DNA of 64,000 bases from VRUE01 sp963753245 (lineage in GTDB: Bacteria; Actinomycetota; Thermoleophilia; Solirubrobacterales; 70-9), in NCBI GenBank assembly GCA_963753245.1, contig CAVWBK010000005.1:124001-188000 (forward strand), in the 5' to 3' direction. This document shows positions 41,658 to 50,286 of the stretch, piece after piece. The notes below the pieces were generated by a model that was not told the DNA's origin, did no database searches, and saw only the letters and a program-made list of their open reading frames with translations. Position 1 is the first letter of the stretch. Each line of letters opens with the position of its first letter. The translations under genes were made by a program, and so were the position numbers.

Positions 41658-42698
41658 TTGGCTTCCGCCGAGACAGTCAGGCCTGATGCGACCAAGTTCG
41701 CGATCGGTTTCGATCACCGCGACCGCGGCCGCCTCTTTGAGCTCTGGACCGAGGTGCTTGATTCCGAGCAGTGGTCAGAGGGCGCCAAGCTCGAGGCCTT
41801 CGAGCGGCGCTGGTCTGAGTGGAACGGCCTGGGCAGCGTCGGGCTCTCGAGCTGGTCCGGCGGCGCCTTGGCGGCGCTTGAATTCGCCGGCGTTCGTGGT
41901 GAGAGCGTCCTTTGCCCCTCCAACACCTTCATGGCGACGCCGCTGGCGGCGATCGCGGCCGGGGCCCAGGTCGAGTTCGTCGACTGCAATCGCGAGGACC
42001 TCTGCATGTCCTTTGAGGACTTTGAGGCCAAGGCAGAGCGACACAAGCCAAGGGCGGCGATCCTCGTCCACATCGGCGGCCATATCGCCTTTGAATCCAA
42101 ACGGATCGCCGAGTACTGCGCGGCGCAGGGGATCTTCCTGCTCGAGGACTGCGCCCACGCCCACGGCGCCGCTTGGGAGGACAACCGGCCGGGGAGCTTT
42201 GGTGATGCCGGGGTCTACTCCCTCTACGCGACGAAGACCGTCTCCACCGGCGAGGGAGGGGTGCTGGTCTCGGCCGAGGAGGACCTGCTTGAGTTCGCCC
42301 GCAAGTTCCGCAACTACGGCAAGTTCGAGCACCAAGTCGACGGGCTCAACTTCAGAATGAGCGAGTTCACGGCGGCTCTGGGGCTGGTTGGCGCCGATCG
42401 CATGGAGGAGATCGTCGCCTGGAAGAACGATTACGCCCGCGCCCACCTCGACCCGCTGCACGCCGGGCGCCTGCAGCTGCCCGAGGGGATGACCTCCGGC
42501 CTCTACAAGTATCTTGTCTTTGACCCAATCGAGAACAGCACCGGGCGGGTCTACGCCGAGCCCTGCCACCGGATCATGGGTCACTCGGTGGAGTTGCCAA
42601 ACAGCGACTGGGCGGCTGAGCATCATTGGTGTGTGCCGCTCTATTACCGTCCGCAGAGCCGCGCCGCGGCCCTCGGCGAGGACAGCAAGGAGATTTGA
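41658..42698 (+). CDS. DegT/DnrJ/EryC1/StrS-family PLP-dependent sugar aminotransferase
   Basis: 346 residues, TTG start. The PLP-linked lysine is Lys193 in SLYATKTVSTGEGGVLVS. FLLEDCAHAHGAAWEDN supplies the PLP-pyridine aspartate, and FRNYGKFEHQVDGLNFRMSE with FTAALGLVGADR is the family signature. These enzymes install amino groups on NDP-keto-sugars. Its stop overlaps the epimerase-glycosyltransferase fusion, implying a biosynthetic unit for an amino-sugar glycoconjugate. Confidence 0.88.
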   Translation: MASAETVRPDATKFAIGFDHRDRGRLFELWTEVLDSEQWSEGAKLEAFERRWSEWNGLGSVGLSSWSGGALAALEFAGVRGESVLCPSNTFMATPLAAIAAGAQVEFVDCNREDLCMSFEDFEAKAERHKPRAAILVHIGGHIAFESKRIAEYCAAQGIFLLEDCAHAHGAAWEDNRPGSFGDAGVYSLYATKTVSTGEGGVLVSAEEDLLEFARKFRNYGKFEHQVDGLNFRMSEFTAALGLVGADRMEEIVAWKNDYARAHLDPLHAGRLQLPEGMTSGLYKYLVFDPIENSTGRVYAEPCHRIMGHSVELPNSDWAAEHHWCVPLYYRPQSRAAALGEDSKEI

Positions 42699-45046
42699 TG
42701 AGGGTTCTGGTTACCGGCGGTGGCGGCTTCATCGGCTCGCACGTGGTCGATCGACTGATCGAGCGTGGCGACACGCCCCGCATCTTCGACCTCAGCGCCT
42801 CGCCCTATCACTCGCCGCTGGAGGTTGAGACCTTCACCGGCAGCATCACCGACGCCGCCAACCTCGACCTGGCGATGCGCGATTGCGACGCCGTCATCCA
42901 CCTCGCCGCGGTCGCCGACGTGGGCCACGTGCTCGCCGATCCGGTGCTCGCCGAGGAGGTCAACACCCGCGGCACCCTGAATGTGCTCGAGGCCGCCTGT
43001 CGCGCCAAGGTCGGCCGGGTCGTCTACGGCTCGACCACCTGGGTCTACAGCGACTGCACCGAGCTCGAAGTCGACGAGGACACGCCGATCCCGGCGCCGC
43101 GCCACCTCTACACGGCGACCAAGCTCGCCGGTGAGACCTACTGTGCGGGCTACGCCGAGCTCTATGACCTCGAGAGCACCGTACTGCGCTTCGGCATTCC
43201 CTATGGCCCGCGCGCCCGTGCGGCCGGCGTCGTCGCCAAGTTCACCGACCTCGCCTTCGAAGGCAAGGCGCTGACGATCGCCGGCGACGGTAGCCAGACC
43301 CGCAGCTTCATCTACGTCGAGGACCTCGCCGATGGGATCGTCGCCGGGCTCGCGCCCGAGGCGGCGGGACGCACCTACAACCTCTCCGGCGAGGAGGTCG
43401 TAACGATCCTCGAAATCGCCGAGCGGGTGCAGGAAAACACCGACGGCTGCGAGATCGTCCACACGCCGCCGCGGCCCGGCGACTTCCCCGGCAAGACGAT
43501 CTCCAACAAGAGGGCGCTGAGCGAGCTGGGCTGGAAGGCGCAGACCAATTTCAGCGAAGGGGTTCGCAAGTACGTCGAATGGGTGCGGGTCACGACCCGC
43601 CCACCGGATCCGGTCCCGGGCAAACGGCCCTCGCTAAACGGCAATGATCACGCCGCCGGCGCGCTGCTGGCGGGCGCTAGCCGCGAGTCAGAGCGCTCGC
43701 CTCGGGTGCTGATCTTGACCGCCGATATCGGCGAGGGTCACGACCTGCCGGCGCGGATCATCAAGGCCGACCTTGAGGAGGAGGTTCCCGCCGTCGAGGT
43801 CAAGATCGAGAACGGACTCGAGGCGATGGGCAAGGTCTCGGCCTCGGTCCTTCGCAACGGCTCCAAATTCACCTTTCGCTGGATGCCCTGGCTGTTTGAC
43901 ATTCAGTACTGGCTGATCACGAAATTCGCCCCGGTGCGCTGGTTCTTTCACCATCTCGGTTACCTGCTCTCCGGCCGTGGCCTGCTGCGGGTGATCGATG
44001 CCTATGACCCAGATGTCGTGATCTCGACCTATCCCGGGGTGACCGCGGTGCTCGGCATGCTGCGCGAGAACCGTCGCCTCGCCGTGCCGGTGCAATCGGC
44101 GATCACCGATCTCGCCGGGCTGCGCTACTGGGCCCACCCCGGGGTCGATCTGCACTACGTCACCCATCCGGAGTCAATCGAGGAAGTCGAGAGTCTGGTC
44201 GGGCCGGGCAGCGTCGAGTGGGTCCGTCCGCCGATCTCAAGCGATTTCCTCATGCCCCGTACCCGCCGCGATGCGCGCGAGGCCCTCGGCGTCCCCGCCC
44301 ACGCGCGCATGGTGCTGGTTTCCGGCGGAGGCTGGGGGATCGGCGACCTCGAGGGCGCGATCAACATCGCCCTCTCCGACGAGGACACCCTGGTCGTGTG
44401 CATCACCGGTCGCAACGAAGTCGCCCGCGAGAAGCTCGAGCAGCGCTTCGGCGATAACGAGCAGGTCCGAATCCTCGGTTTCACCGAGCAGATGAGCGAC
44501 TGGATGGCCGCCGCCGACGCGATGATCCACGCCACCGCCGGGCTCACCGTGCTCGAGGCTCACATCCGGGGATGCCCGGTTGTCTCCTACGGCTTCTCCG
44601 CCGGGCACCTGCGCGCCAATAACGCCGCCTTTGAACGCTTCGGCCTGGCCGAAGTCGCGCGCTCTGACCATGAGCTCGAGTCGGTTCTGCGCCACGTCAC
44701 CAACGAACGTCGCTCGCCTGATTCCTCGTTTGCCTCACTACCCTCGATCGCCTCCCGGGTGCTGACCGCGCGCCCGAGTGTCAAACCGCAGCCGGTCTGG
44801 CGTCTGCGGACCTCGCGAGTCGCCGCGACTGCAAGTCTGGCAGTGATGGCGATCGCCCTGGTGGTTGGGATCAGTCTCGCCGCCGATTGGCTGACGCCAT
44901 ACCGAGACGTGTTGAAGGTGGCAAAGCCGCTGTCGAGCCGAATCCACTTTGGCAAAGATGAAGAGCCAAGGCCGGTCATCGCCCCCGCCCGCCCGGCGCC
45001 GGCCGCGGTCCACCACGCGACGACCGCCAACTCGACCGGACCTTGA
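42698..45046 (+). CDS. Fusion: NAD-dependent epimerase/dehydratase + MGDG-synthase/MurG-like glycosyltransferase + membrane segment
   Basis: 782 residues from ATG 42698 with AAGGAG upstream. Residues 1-~310 are an extended SDR epimerase: VTGGGGFIGSHVVDRL and catalytic Tyr138-x3-Lys142 in YTATKLAGETY. A ~25-residue linker follows. Residues ~335-690 are a GT28/MGDG-synthase domain, with ILTADIGEGHDLPARIIKAD at its start, VLVSGGGWGIGDLEGAINIA and the acceptor/donor loop IHATAGLTVLEAHIRGCPV. A transmembrane helix (ASLAVMAIALVVGISLAAD) lies near 712-731 and a short Pro/Ala-rich tail ends it. It probably makes and transfers a sugar to a lipid at the membrane. The reading frame is continuous. Confidence 0.86.
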   Translation: MRVLVTGGGGFIGSHVVDRLIERGDTPRIFDLSASPYHSPLEVETFTGSITDAANLDLAMRDCDAVIHLAAVADVGHVLADPVLAEEVNTRGTLNVLEAACRAKVGRVVYGSTTWVYSDCTELEVDEDTPIPAPRHLYTATKLAGETYCAGYAELYDLESTVLRFGIPYGPRARAAGVVAKFTDLAFEGKALTIAGDGSQTRSFIYVEDLADGIVAGLAPEAAGRTYNLSGEEVVTILEIAERVQENTDGCEIVHTPPRPGDFPGKTISNKRALSELGWKAQTNFSEGVRKYVEWVRVTTRPPDPVPGKRPSLNGNDHAAGALLAGASRESERSPRVLILTADIGEGHDLPARIIKADLEEEVPAVEVKIENGLEAMGKVSASVLRNGSKFTFRWMPWLFDIQYWLITKFAPVRWFFHHLGYLLSGRGLLRVIDAYDPDVVISTYPGVTAVLGMLRENRRLAVPVQSAITDLAGLRYWAHPGVDLHYVTHPESIEEVESLVGPGSVEWVRPPISSDFLMPRTRRDAREALGVPAHARMVLVSGGGWGIGDLEGAINIALSDEDTLVVCITGRNEVAREKLEQRFGDNEQVRILGFTEQMSDWMAAADAMIHATAGLTVLEAHIRGCPVVSYGFSAGHLRANNAAFERFGLAEVARSDHELESVLRHVTNERRSPDSSFASLPSIASRVLTARPSVKPQPVWRLRTSRVAATASLAVMAIALVVGISLAADWLTPYRDVLKVAKPLSSRIHFGKDEEPRPVIAPARPAPAAVHHATTANSTGP

Positions 45047-45744
45047 TCGGGCCCCTGCTCGGGGCGGGGGCAGCGGCGGCCACTGTCGCCTACGCCGGGC
45101 CCAGCCTGGCACCGGTGCTACCGCCGCTGGGCCGGGCTCTTGGGGTCCAGCTACGCCAGGAGGGGGCCGCGGGCGTCGCCCTCACCTTCGATGACGGACC
45201 CCACCCCGAGGGCACCCCGCAGGTCCTTGAGATATTGCGCGAGGCGGGTGCGAGCGCGACCTTTTTCCTCGCCGGTGAGCAGGTCGCACGCCGCCCGGCG
45301 CTGGCCGCCGAGATCGTCGCCGCGGGACATCGGGTCGAGCTGCACTGCCACCGCCATCGCAACCAGCTGCGGCTGACTCCTGGCCAGCTGCTCGCTGACG
45401 CCGAACGCGGCAGGGAGGCGATCGAGGCGGCCGCCGGGCAGCCGATCAGCGCCTACCGCCCGCCCTATGGGATCTTCAGCGCGCCTGGTCTGCGCGCCGT
45501 CCGTGCTCGCGGCTGGCGCCCTGTTCTCTGGTCGCTATGGGGTCGCGACTGGACCCGAGGGGCGAGCGCCCGCTCAATTGCGCGACGGGCAACCAGCGGC
45601 GCCCGCGCCGGTGACATCCTGCTGCTTCACGACGCCGATTACTACAGCGCGGGCGGCTCCTGGATGCGCACGGTGGCGGCGCTGCCGCTGATCCTCGAGG
45701 AGCTCGACGGCCAAGGGCTTAGGTCCGTCTCGCTGCGACGCTGA
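45043..45744 (+). CDS. Polysaccharide deacetylase (NodB-homology, CE4)
   Basis: 233 residues, TTG start overlapping the previous stop by 4 bp. The NodB motifs are intact: VALTFDDGPHPEGTPQ (MT1, catalytic and metal Asp), HRVELHCHRHRNQLRLT (MT2, HxxxH), SAYRPPYGIFSAPGLRAV (MT3, RPPYG) and DILLLHDADYYSAGGS (MT5, LxxHD). The N-terminal 25 residues are hydrophobic with small residues (LLGAGAAAATVAYAGPSLAP), likely a membrane anchor or signal segment. It would remove N-acetyl groups from a cell-envelope glycan. Third gene of the sugar cluster. Confidence 0.88.
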   Translation: MIGPLLGAGAAAATVAYAGPSLAPVLPPLGRALGVQLRQEGAAGVALTFDDGPHPEGTPQVLEILREAGASATFFLAGEQVARRPALAAEIVAAGHRVELHCHRHRNQLRLTPGQLLADAERGREAIEAAAGQPISAYRPPYGIFSAPGLRAVRARGWRPVLWSLWGRDWTRGASARSIARRATSGARAGDILLLHDADYYSAGGSWMRTVAALPLILEELDGQGLRSVSLRR

Positions 45745-45917
45745 AGCGGCGGTGGCGCTGTCCACTGGTCACAGCCAGCGAAGGCTTCATCGAGCCTCCT
45801 GGCCATCGTGCTTCGTGGCCTTTGCTGGGCGTGGTCGAAGATCTCCTTTGGCATAGTTCTCCGTCCTCTGTGGGGTGGGCCTCAGCTAAGAATGGAGGAC
45901 CGATCAGACGAAAAGGT
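45745..45917. other. Intergenic stretch with no supported gene
   Basis: Between convergent genes. Short open frames exist on both strands but none has a credible ribosome site or recognisable sequence. It ends in a hairpin. Confidence 0.5.
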
Positions 45918-45936
45918 GCAGATTGCGGAAATCTGC
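45918..45936. terminator. Bidirectional terminator between convergent genes
   Basis: GCAGATT (45918-45924) and AATCTGC (45930-45936) form a perfect 7-bp stem with a 5-nt loop. On the minus strand the sequence continues ACCTTTTCG; on the plus strand a TTTTT run follows 15 nt later. The stem lies 32 nt after the minus-strand hydrolase stop and suits both convergent transcripts. Confidence 0.6.
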
Positions 45937-45968
45937 TCGCAATGAGGGCGTTTTTCTTCGCCTCGGCC

Positions 45969-46883
45969 TCAGCCCTGGGCGAGGAATCCAGCGATCTCAT
46001 CGGCCAGGCGCTGGGGCTGATCGAGGGCGACGAAGGTGCTCGCGTCGGGAATCTCGACGATCCGCGCCTTGCCCGAGTCCGCGGCCAGGCGTTCGGCGTA
46101 TTTGAGCGGGAAGAACTTGTCCCCCGGCGCCCAGGCCAAGAGCAGCGGCAGGCCGGTCGCCCGCAGCAGCCGGGCCGCCTCGAGGGTGTGGCGCTTGTTC
46201 ATCCCCACCGTCACCTTCTTTGTGTCGCGCCTGATGGCGCGATCGTGCAGAACCGGCTGCATCCACGAGGAGACCAAAGCGGGCGGGATCGGGTGCTTTG
46301 AGAAGGGTTTGAAGGCGGCCCGGGCGAGGGCGCCGATCCGAAACGGCGCCGCCAGCAGATCCATGCCGCCGGGCAGCGCCGCGATCGCGGGCATCGCCTT
46401 GAAGATCCCGGGCGGAAAGTTCTCATAGCTATCGCAGTTGGTCAGGACCAGGCGCCCGATCCGCTCCGGGTGGCGGGTGATGAGGACCTGCGAGAGGGCA
46501 CCGCCGGAGTCATTGCCGACGATCGTCACGTCTTTGAGGTCCAGCGCCTCAAGGAAGGAGGCGATCAGCGCGGCGATCCCGGGCGGGGAGAGGTCGGCAT
46601 CGGGGTTCATCGCGATCTGATGTGCGCCCAGCGGCCAGTCCGGGGCGATGCAGCGCTGGCCCTCGCCGAGCGCGTCGATTACGCCGCTCCAAAGCCGCGA
46701 ATCGACCAGGAAGCCGTGGACGAAGACGATGACGGCGCCCTCACCGCCGCTGTCGCGGTAGCGGATTCGCCCGGCGGGCAGGGTGATCTCGGATTGGGGG
46801 ATCGAGCGGCTGATCGCATCCTCTCGTTGAACTCGGCGGTTGGGGGAAGTCGCTAACTTAGATACAAACGGTATGAAAGTCAA
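45969..46883 (-). CDS. Alpha/beta hydrolase with an aspartate at the nucleophile elbow
   Basis: 304 residues. Oxyanion region HGFLVDSRLWSGVIDALGEG, then the elbow VTIVGNDSGGALSQVLITRH, in which Asp replaces Ser as nucleophile (G-N-D-S-G-G). Acid and His are in LLLAWAPGDKFFPLKYAERL and the C-terminal PDASTFVALDQPQRLADEIA region, although the usual catalytic His after this acid is not obvious. An Asp nucleophile is typical of epoxide hydrolases and haloalkane dehalogenases. The start (46883) overlaps the start of the divergent TetR gene, around a palindrome. Confidence 0.78.
   Translation of the reverse strand: MTFIPFVSKLATSPNRRVQREDAISRSIPQSEITLPAGRIRYRDSGGEGAVIVFVHGFLVDSRLWSGVIDALGEGQRCIAPDWPLGAHQIAMNPDADLSPPGIAALIASFLEALDLKDVTIVGNDSGGALSQVLITRHPERIGRLVLTNCDSYENFPPGIFKAMPAIAALPGGMDLLAAPFRIGALARAAFKPFSKHPIPPALVSSWMQPVLHDRAIRRDTKKVTVGMNKRHTLEAARLLRATGLPLLLAWAPGDKFFPLKYAERLAADSGKARIVEIPDASTFVALDQPQRLADEIAGFLAQG
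46856..46880. promoter_or_regulatory. Palindrome spanning the TetR/hydrolase divergent starts (candidate TetR operator)
   Basis: ACTTAGATAC (46856-46865), spacer AAACG, GTATGAAAGT (46871-46880): 8 of 10 arm positions complementary, with a perfect ATAC/GTAT core. It covers the TetR ATG (46873) and lies 1-3 bp from the hydrolase ATG (46881-46883). Confidence 0.6.
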
Positions 46884-47517
46884 CCGAGCAAGAGCCGGAC
46901 CTGCGCGAACGGCGCCGAGGCCACGGAGCCAGGCCGAGCGCTCGCAGTCGACCCGCGAGGCGCTGATCGAGGCCGCCCGGGCGCTCTTCGCTGAGCGTGG
47001 CTACGGCGCCGTCGGCACCGAGGAGATCGTCCGCGCCGCTGGCCTCACCAGGGGCGCGCTCTACCACCACTTCGGCGGCAAGCGCGATCTCTTTGAGGCG
47101 GTCTATGAACGTGTCGAGGCCGAGCTGGCGAGCAAGATCGCAAATGGGGCGCTGGTCGCCAAAGCCGGTTCGCCGTTGGCGGCGATGCGAGCCGGCTCGG
47201 AGGCCTTTCTGCGGGTCGCCACCGAGCCCGAGGCGCAGCGCATCGTGCTCCTCGACGGACCCTCGGTGTTGGGCTGGGATCGCTGGCGCGAGATCGCCGC
47301 CGAGCACGGGCTGGGGCTGATCGAAGCCAGTCTCGGGGCGGCGATCGAGGCCGGTGCGATCGCCCGCCAACCGCTGCGCCCCCTGGCGCACCTGCTGATG
47401 GGGGCTCTCGATGAGGCGGCGCTGCTGATCGCCAGGGCGGAGGACCCCGAGCGCACCCGGGAGGAAGTCGGCGCCACGCTCGACGCGCTGCTGGTGGCGC
47501 TAAGCGTCAAGCGGTAG
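46873..47517 (+). CDS. TetR-family transcriptional regulator
   Basis: 214 residues from ATG 46873; a TTG at 46840 is an unlikely alternative. The helix-turn-helix TREALIEAARALFAERGYGA, GTEEIVRAAGLTRGALYHHF and GGKRDLFEAVYERVEAEL are canonical. The C-terminal ligand domain is shorter but normal. The start codon lies inside a palindrome, and no Shine-Dalgarno precedes it, so the mRNA may be leaderless. It likely represses itself and the divergent hydrolase. The end overlaps the convergent GGDEF gene by 18 bp. Confidence 0.88.
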   Translation: MKVNRARAGPARTAPRPRSQAERSQSTREALIEAARALFAERGYGAVGTEEIVRAAGLTRGALYHHFGGKRDLFEAVYERVEAELASKIANGALVAKAGSPLAAMRAGSEAFLRVATEPEAQRIVLLDGPSVLGWDRWREIAAEHGLGLIEASLGAAIEAGAIARQPLRPLAHLLMGALDEAALLIARAEDPERTREEVGATLDALLVALSVKR

Positions 47518-49005
47518 GGCCGGCGCGGCGGACTCAAAGCTCTCCGCGAGCAGCTCCCCCTCCGCGCGGGCGGTGCGCCGTGACTCCTTTTGCGCGTACA
47601 TGCGCAGATCGGCGAGTTGCAGCGCCTGGGCGGGCGAGTCGGCCTCCTCGGGAACGCTGACCCGGCCCCAGGCCGCGGAGACCTCGACCCCGCGGTCGCG
47701 CTCGGTCAGGGCGCTGGCCGCGTCTCCGAGCAGCTCCTCGAAGCGCTCGGGCTCACAGGTGAGCAGGGCGCAGAACTCATCACCCCCCATCCGGTAGGCA
47801 GCGCCGGCGCCATCGAGGGCGCCGCGCAGGCGGCGGCCGAGCCGGGCGAGCAGTTGATCGCCCGCCGGGTGCCCGAAGGTGTCGTTGTAGCGCTTGAAGC
47901 CATTGAGGTCAAAGAGCAGGGCGCAGAGCGGCGCCTCGGCGCTCGCCTTGGCGCAGAGCGCCTCGAAGTCGACCTGCATCGCGCCCCGGCTGCCGAGTCC
48001 GGTCAGGGGGTCGGTGCGGACCTGGCGCAAGAGCTCCTTGTTCTCGCGGACGCTGATCCCGAGCCGGACGATCACGGCGACCATCGTCGCTGCCCAGAGC
48101 ACCGTGGAGAGGCCGCTGGTGGAGCCGAAGTACTGCATCGCGAAGAGGCCGATCATGACCGCGCCAAAGAGCGCCGGAACCAGCAGCTCGCGCCAGCCGT
48201 CAAAGCGGGCCGAGGGCGCGATCGCCTCCGATCGCCCGCGCCAGGCGGCGGCGGCGAGCAGGATCGCGGCGATCAGATAGATCGGGTCCACCCAGGCGCC
48301 TTCGGGCAGGTTGGCGCTGGTCGATTGCAGGGTGTAGGCGACGTCGGCGACGGCGAGCGCCAGCAGGCCGGCGAGCAGCAGCGACCAGGATCGCCCGCCG
48401 CGGCCGCGGGTGATCACGGTGATGCCGACCACCATCGCGACCATCGCGATGTCCCCGAGCGGATAGGCGAGGGTCGTGGCGACCTGGATCTGGGTGCCCT
48501 GGGTCTGCCCGGCGACGAAGTCAAAGATGAAGGCCGCGCCGAGGGCCGCGGTGCCGAGTGCGGCGATCGCGCCGTCCATCCACAGCCGCCAATCGAGTTC
48601 CTGGGCGCGAGCGCGGACCAGGAGAACGAGGCCAAGGCCCGCCAACGGATAGAAGGCGAGGTAGCCGATGTCGGCCGGGGAGGGGTAGGGCGGGCTTGGA
48701 TTATTGAGGATGAAGGCGGTCCAGTAGACCTCCGAAGCCCCCCAGCTGAGGATCCCGATCCCGATCGCGATCCAGGCACCCCGCTCGCGCCCGGCGTTGG
48801 GCGCGCGCAACAGGCAGCTGAGGCCGGCGGCGATCACGACCGAGTCATACAAAGGTCCTTCGACGGCGTAATCGAGCCCGCTGCCACCGAGCCCGAACCA
48901 GTCGTGCAGGGCGACCACCGCGGTGCCGATCGCCAGCACCGAGGCGAGAATCAGGCGCGCAAGCGAGATCGGGGCGCCACGATCACCTTCACCTCTTGGC
49001 TTCAC
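47500..49005 (-). CDS. Membrane-bound diguanylate cyclase (GGDEF) protein
   Basis: 501 residues, GTG start. About ten hydrophobic segments occupy residues ~12-330, then a short coiled linker (VRENKELLRQVRTDPLTGLG). The GGDEF domain starts near 335: DPLTGLGSRGAMQVDFEAL, LFDLNGFKRYNDTFGHPAGD and active site RMGGDEFCALL. The inhibitory RxxD motif five residues before GGDEF is absent (the segment is GALDGAGA), so product inhibition is not expected. No EAL domain. The membrane part resembles a MASE-type sensory domain; its signal is unknown. Confidence 0.88.
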   Translation of the reverse strand: MKPRGEGDRGAPISLARLILASVLAIGTAVVALHDWFGLGGSGLDYAVEGPLYDSVVIAAGLSCLLRAPNAGRERGAWIAIGIGILSWGASEVYWTAFILNNPSPPYPSPADIGYLAFYPLAGLGLVLLVRARAQELDWRLWMDGAIAALGTAALGAAFIFDFVAGQTQGTQIQVATTLAYPLGDIAMVAMVVGITVITRGRGGRSWSLLLAGLLALAVADVAYTLQSTSANLPEGAWVDPIYLIAAILLAAAAWRGRSEAIAPSARFDGWRELLVPALFGAVMIGLFAMQYFGSTSGLSTVLWAATMVAVIVRLGISVRENKELLRQVRTDPLTGLGSRGAMQVDFEALCAKASAEAPLCALLFDLNGFKRYNDTFGHPAGDQLLARLGRRLRGALDGAGAAYRMGGDEFCALLTCEPERFEELLGDAASALTERDRGVEVSAAWGRVSVPEEADSPAQALQLADLRMYAQKESRRTARAEGELLAESFESAAPALPLDA

Positions 49006-49052
49006 AATGCTTCTATCGGCACCAGAGGCGCACTTCTCTAGACTTAAAGACG

Positions 49053-49268
49053 ATGAAGACCGAGATTCACCCGAATTACACGCTCGCCAACGTGCACTGC
49101 TCGTGCGGAAATCAGTTCTACACCCGCTCGACCAAGGAGGACCTCCACGTCGAGCTCTGCTCTGAGTGCCATCCGTTTTACACCGGCAAGCAGAAGCTGG
49201 TCGACACCGGCGGCCGGGTCGAGCGCTTCCAGCGCCGCGCCGCCAAACACGCCAAGGCCAAGCGCTAG
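49053..49268 (+). CDS. rpmE: 50S ribosomal protein L31 (bL31, zinc-binding type)
   Basis: 71 residues from ATG 49053. The zinc cysteines are in ANVHCSCGNQFYT and VELCSECHPFYTGKQKL, so this is the four-cysteine (C+) form. Start MKTEIHPNYTLANVHCSCGN is the family hallmark. It heads a long conserved gene block (rpmE-DUF1385-prfA-prmC-tsaC-glyA-...-atp) as in other actinobacteria. Confidence 0.96.
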   Translation: MKTEIHPNYTLANVHCSCGNQFYTRSTKEDLHVELCSECHPFYTGKQKLVDTGGRVERFQRRAAKHAKAKR

Positions 49269-49271
49269 GCC

Positions 49272-50282
49272 ATGAGCCCGGAGGTGGGCTCTCCGCAGGT
49301 CTCCTCGGTCTCCTCCAACGGCTCCGATTCGCTGCGCATGCCCGACGGCGCGCTGGTCGCCAAACGCGACGCGCCGGTCGGGGGCCAGGCGGTGCTCGAG
49401 GGGGTGATGATGCGCGGCATCTCGGTCTGGTCGGTGGCGGTGCGAAACCCGGCCGGGCAGATCGAGATCAGCTTCGACTCGCTGGTGCCCTGGGCCCAGC
49501 GCCACCGGCTCTGGCGGGTGCCGGTGATTCGCGGCGTGGTCGCCCTGGTCGAGTCGATGAAGATCGGCTTCCGGGCCCTCTCAATCTCGGCCAACGCGCA
49601 GCTGGAGGATGATGGCGACGGCGAGCCTGAGGAGATCGGCGGCTGGGTCTGGGGCCTGACGATCGCCTTCTCGATTGCTCTCGCGATCGGTCTCTTCTTC
49701 GTTGTCCCGGTTGGGCTGACCAGTCTGATCAAGGACAAGCTCGGCTCGCCGCTGCTCTTCTGGCTGGTCGAGGGGGTGCTGCGGACCGGGATCTTCATCG
49801 CCTACATCGCCGCGATCAGCCGCCTCAAGGACCTGCGCCGCGTCTTTGAGTACCACGGTGCCGAGCACAAGACGATCTCCTGCTATGAGGCCGAAGACGA
49901 GCTCGTGCCCTCGCGCGCCAAGCTCTACTCGCGCCTTCACCCGCGCTGCGGGACCAGCTTCCTGCTGATCGTGATGGTGTTGGCGATCTTTGTCTTCGCG
50001 CCGATCGGCCTGCCGGCCTGGTACTGGCTGGTGCTCTCGCGCATCCTCGGCATTCCGTTGATCGCCGGACTCTCCTATGAGGTGATCAAGTGGGCGGGCA
50101 AGAACCGCCGCAAACGCTGGGTCCGGGGGCTGATGTGGCCGGGGCTGATGTTGCAGAACCTGACCACCCGCGAGCCCGACGAAGAGCAGCTGGCGGTGGC
50201 GATCGCGGCGCTTGAGAAGGTTTTGGCCGAGGAGTCGCCCGAGCTGGCCGGCGCCGAGCAGCACATTGAGATCGTCGCCTAG
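49272..50282 (+). CDS. DUF1385 membrane protein (YqhQ-like)
   Basis: 336 residues. Signature VGGQAVLEGVMMRGISVWSV near residue 37, FEYHGAEHKTISCYEAEDEL and RLHPRCGTSFLLIVMVLAIF are typical of DUF1385/YqhQ. Three to five hydrophobic segments (LTIAFSIALAIGLFFVVPVG, LLFWLVEGVLRTGIFIAYIA, and two later). It begins 3 bp after rpmE and ends 4 bp before prfA, as in many firmicutes and actinobacteria. Its function is unknown; a link to translation is only positional. Confidence 0.88.
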   Translation: MSPEVGSPQVSSVSSNGSDSLRMPDGALVAKRDAPVGGQAVLEGVMMRGISVWSVAVRNPAGQIEISFDSLVPWAQRHRLWRVPVIRGVVALVESMKIGFRALSISANAQLEDDGDGEPEEIGGWVWGLTIAFSIALAIGLFFVVPVGLTSLIKDKLGSPLLFWLVEGVLRTGIFIAYIAAISRLKDLRRVFEYHGAEHKTISCYEAEDELVPSRAKLYSRLHPRCGTSFLLIVMVLAIFVFAPIGLPAWYWLVLSRILGIPLIAGLSYEVIKWAGKNRRKRWVRGLMWPGLMLQNLTTREPDEEQLAVAIAALEKVLAEESPELAGAEQHIEIVA

Positions 50283-50286
50283 GGCA

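Noticed and set aside
47590..49041. A 483-codon plus-strand frame antisense to the GGDEF gene
   Set aside because: The minus-strand protein has intact GGDEF and membrane segments, and the antisense product is low-complexity Gly/Asp/Arg.
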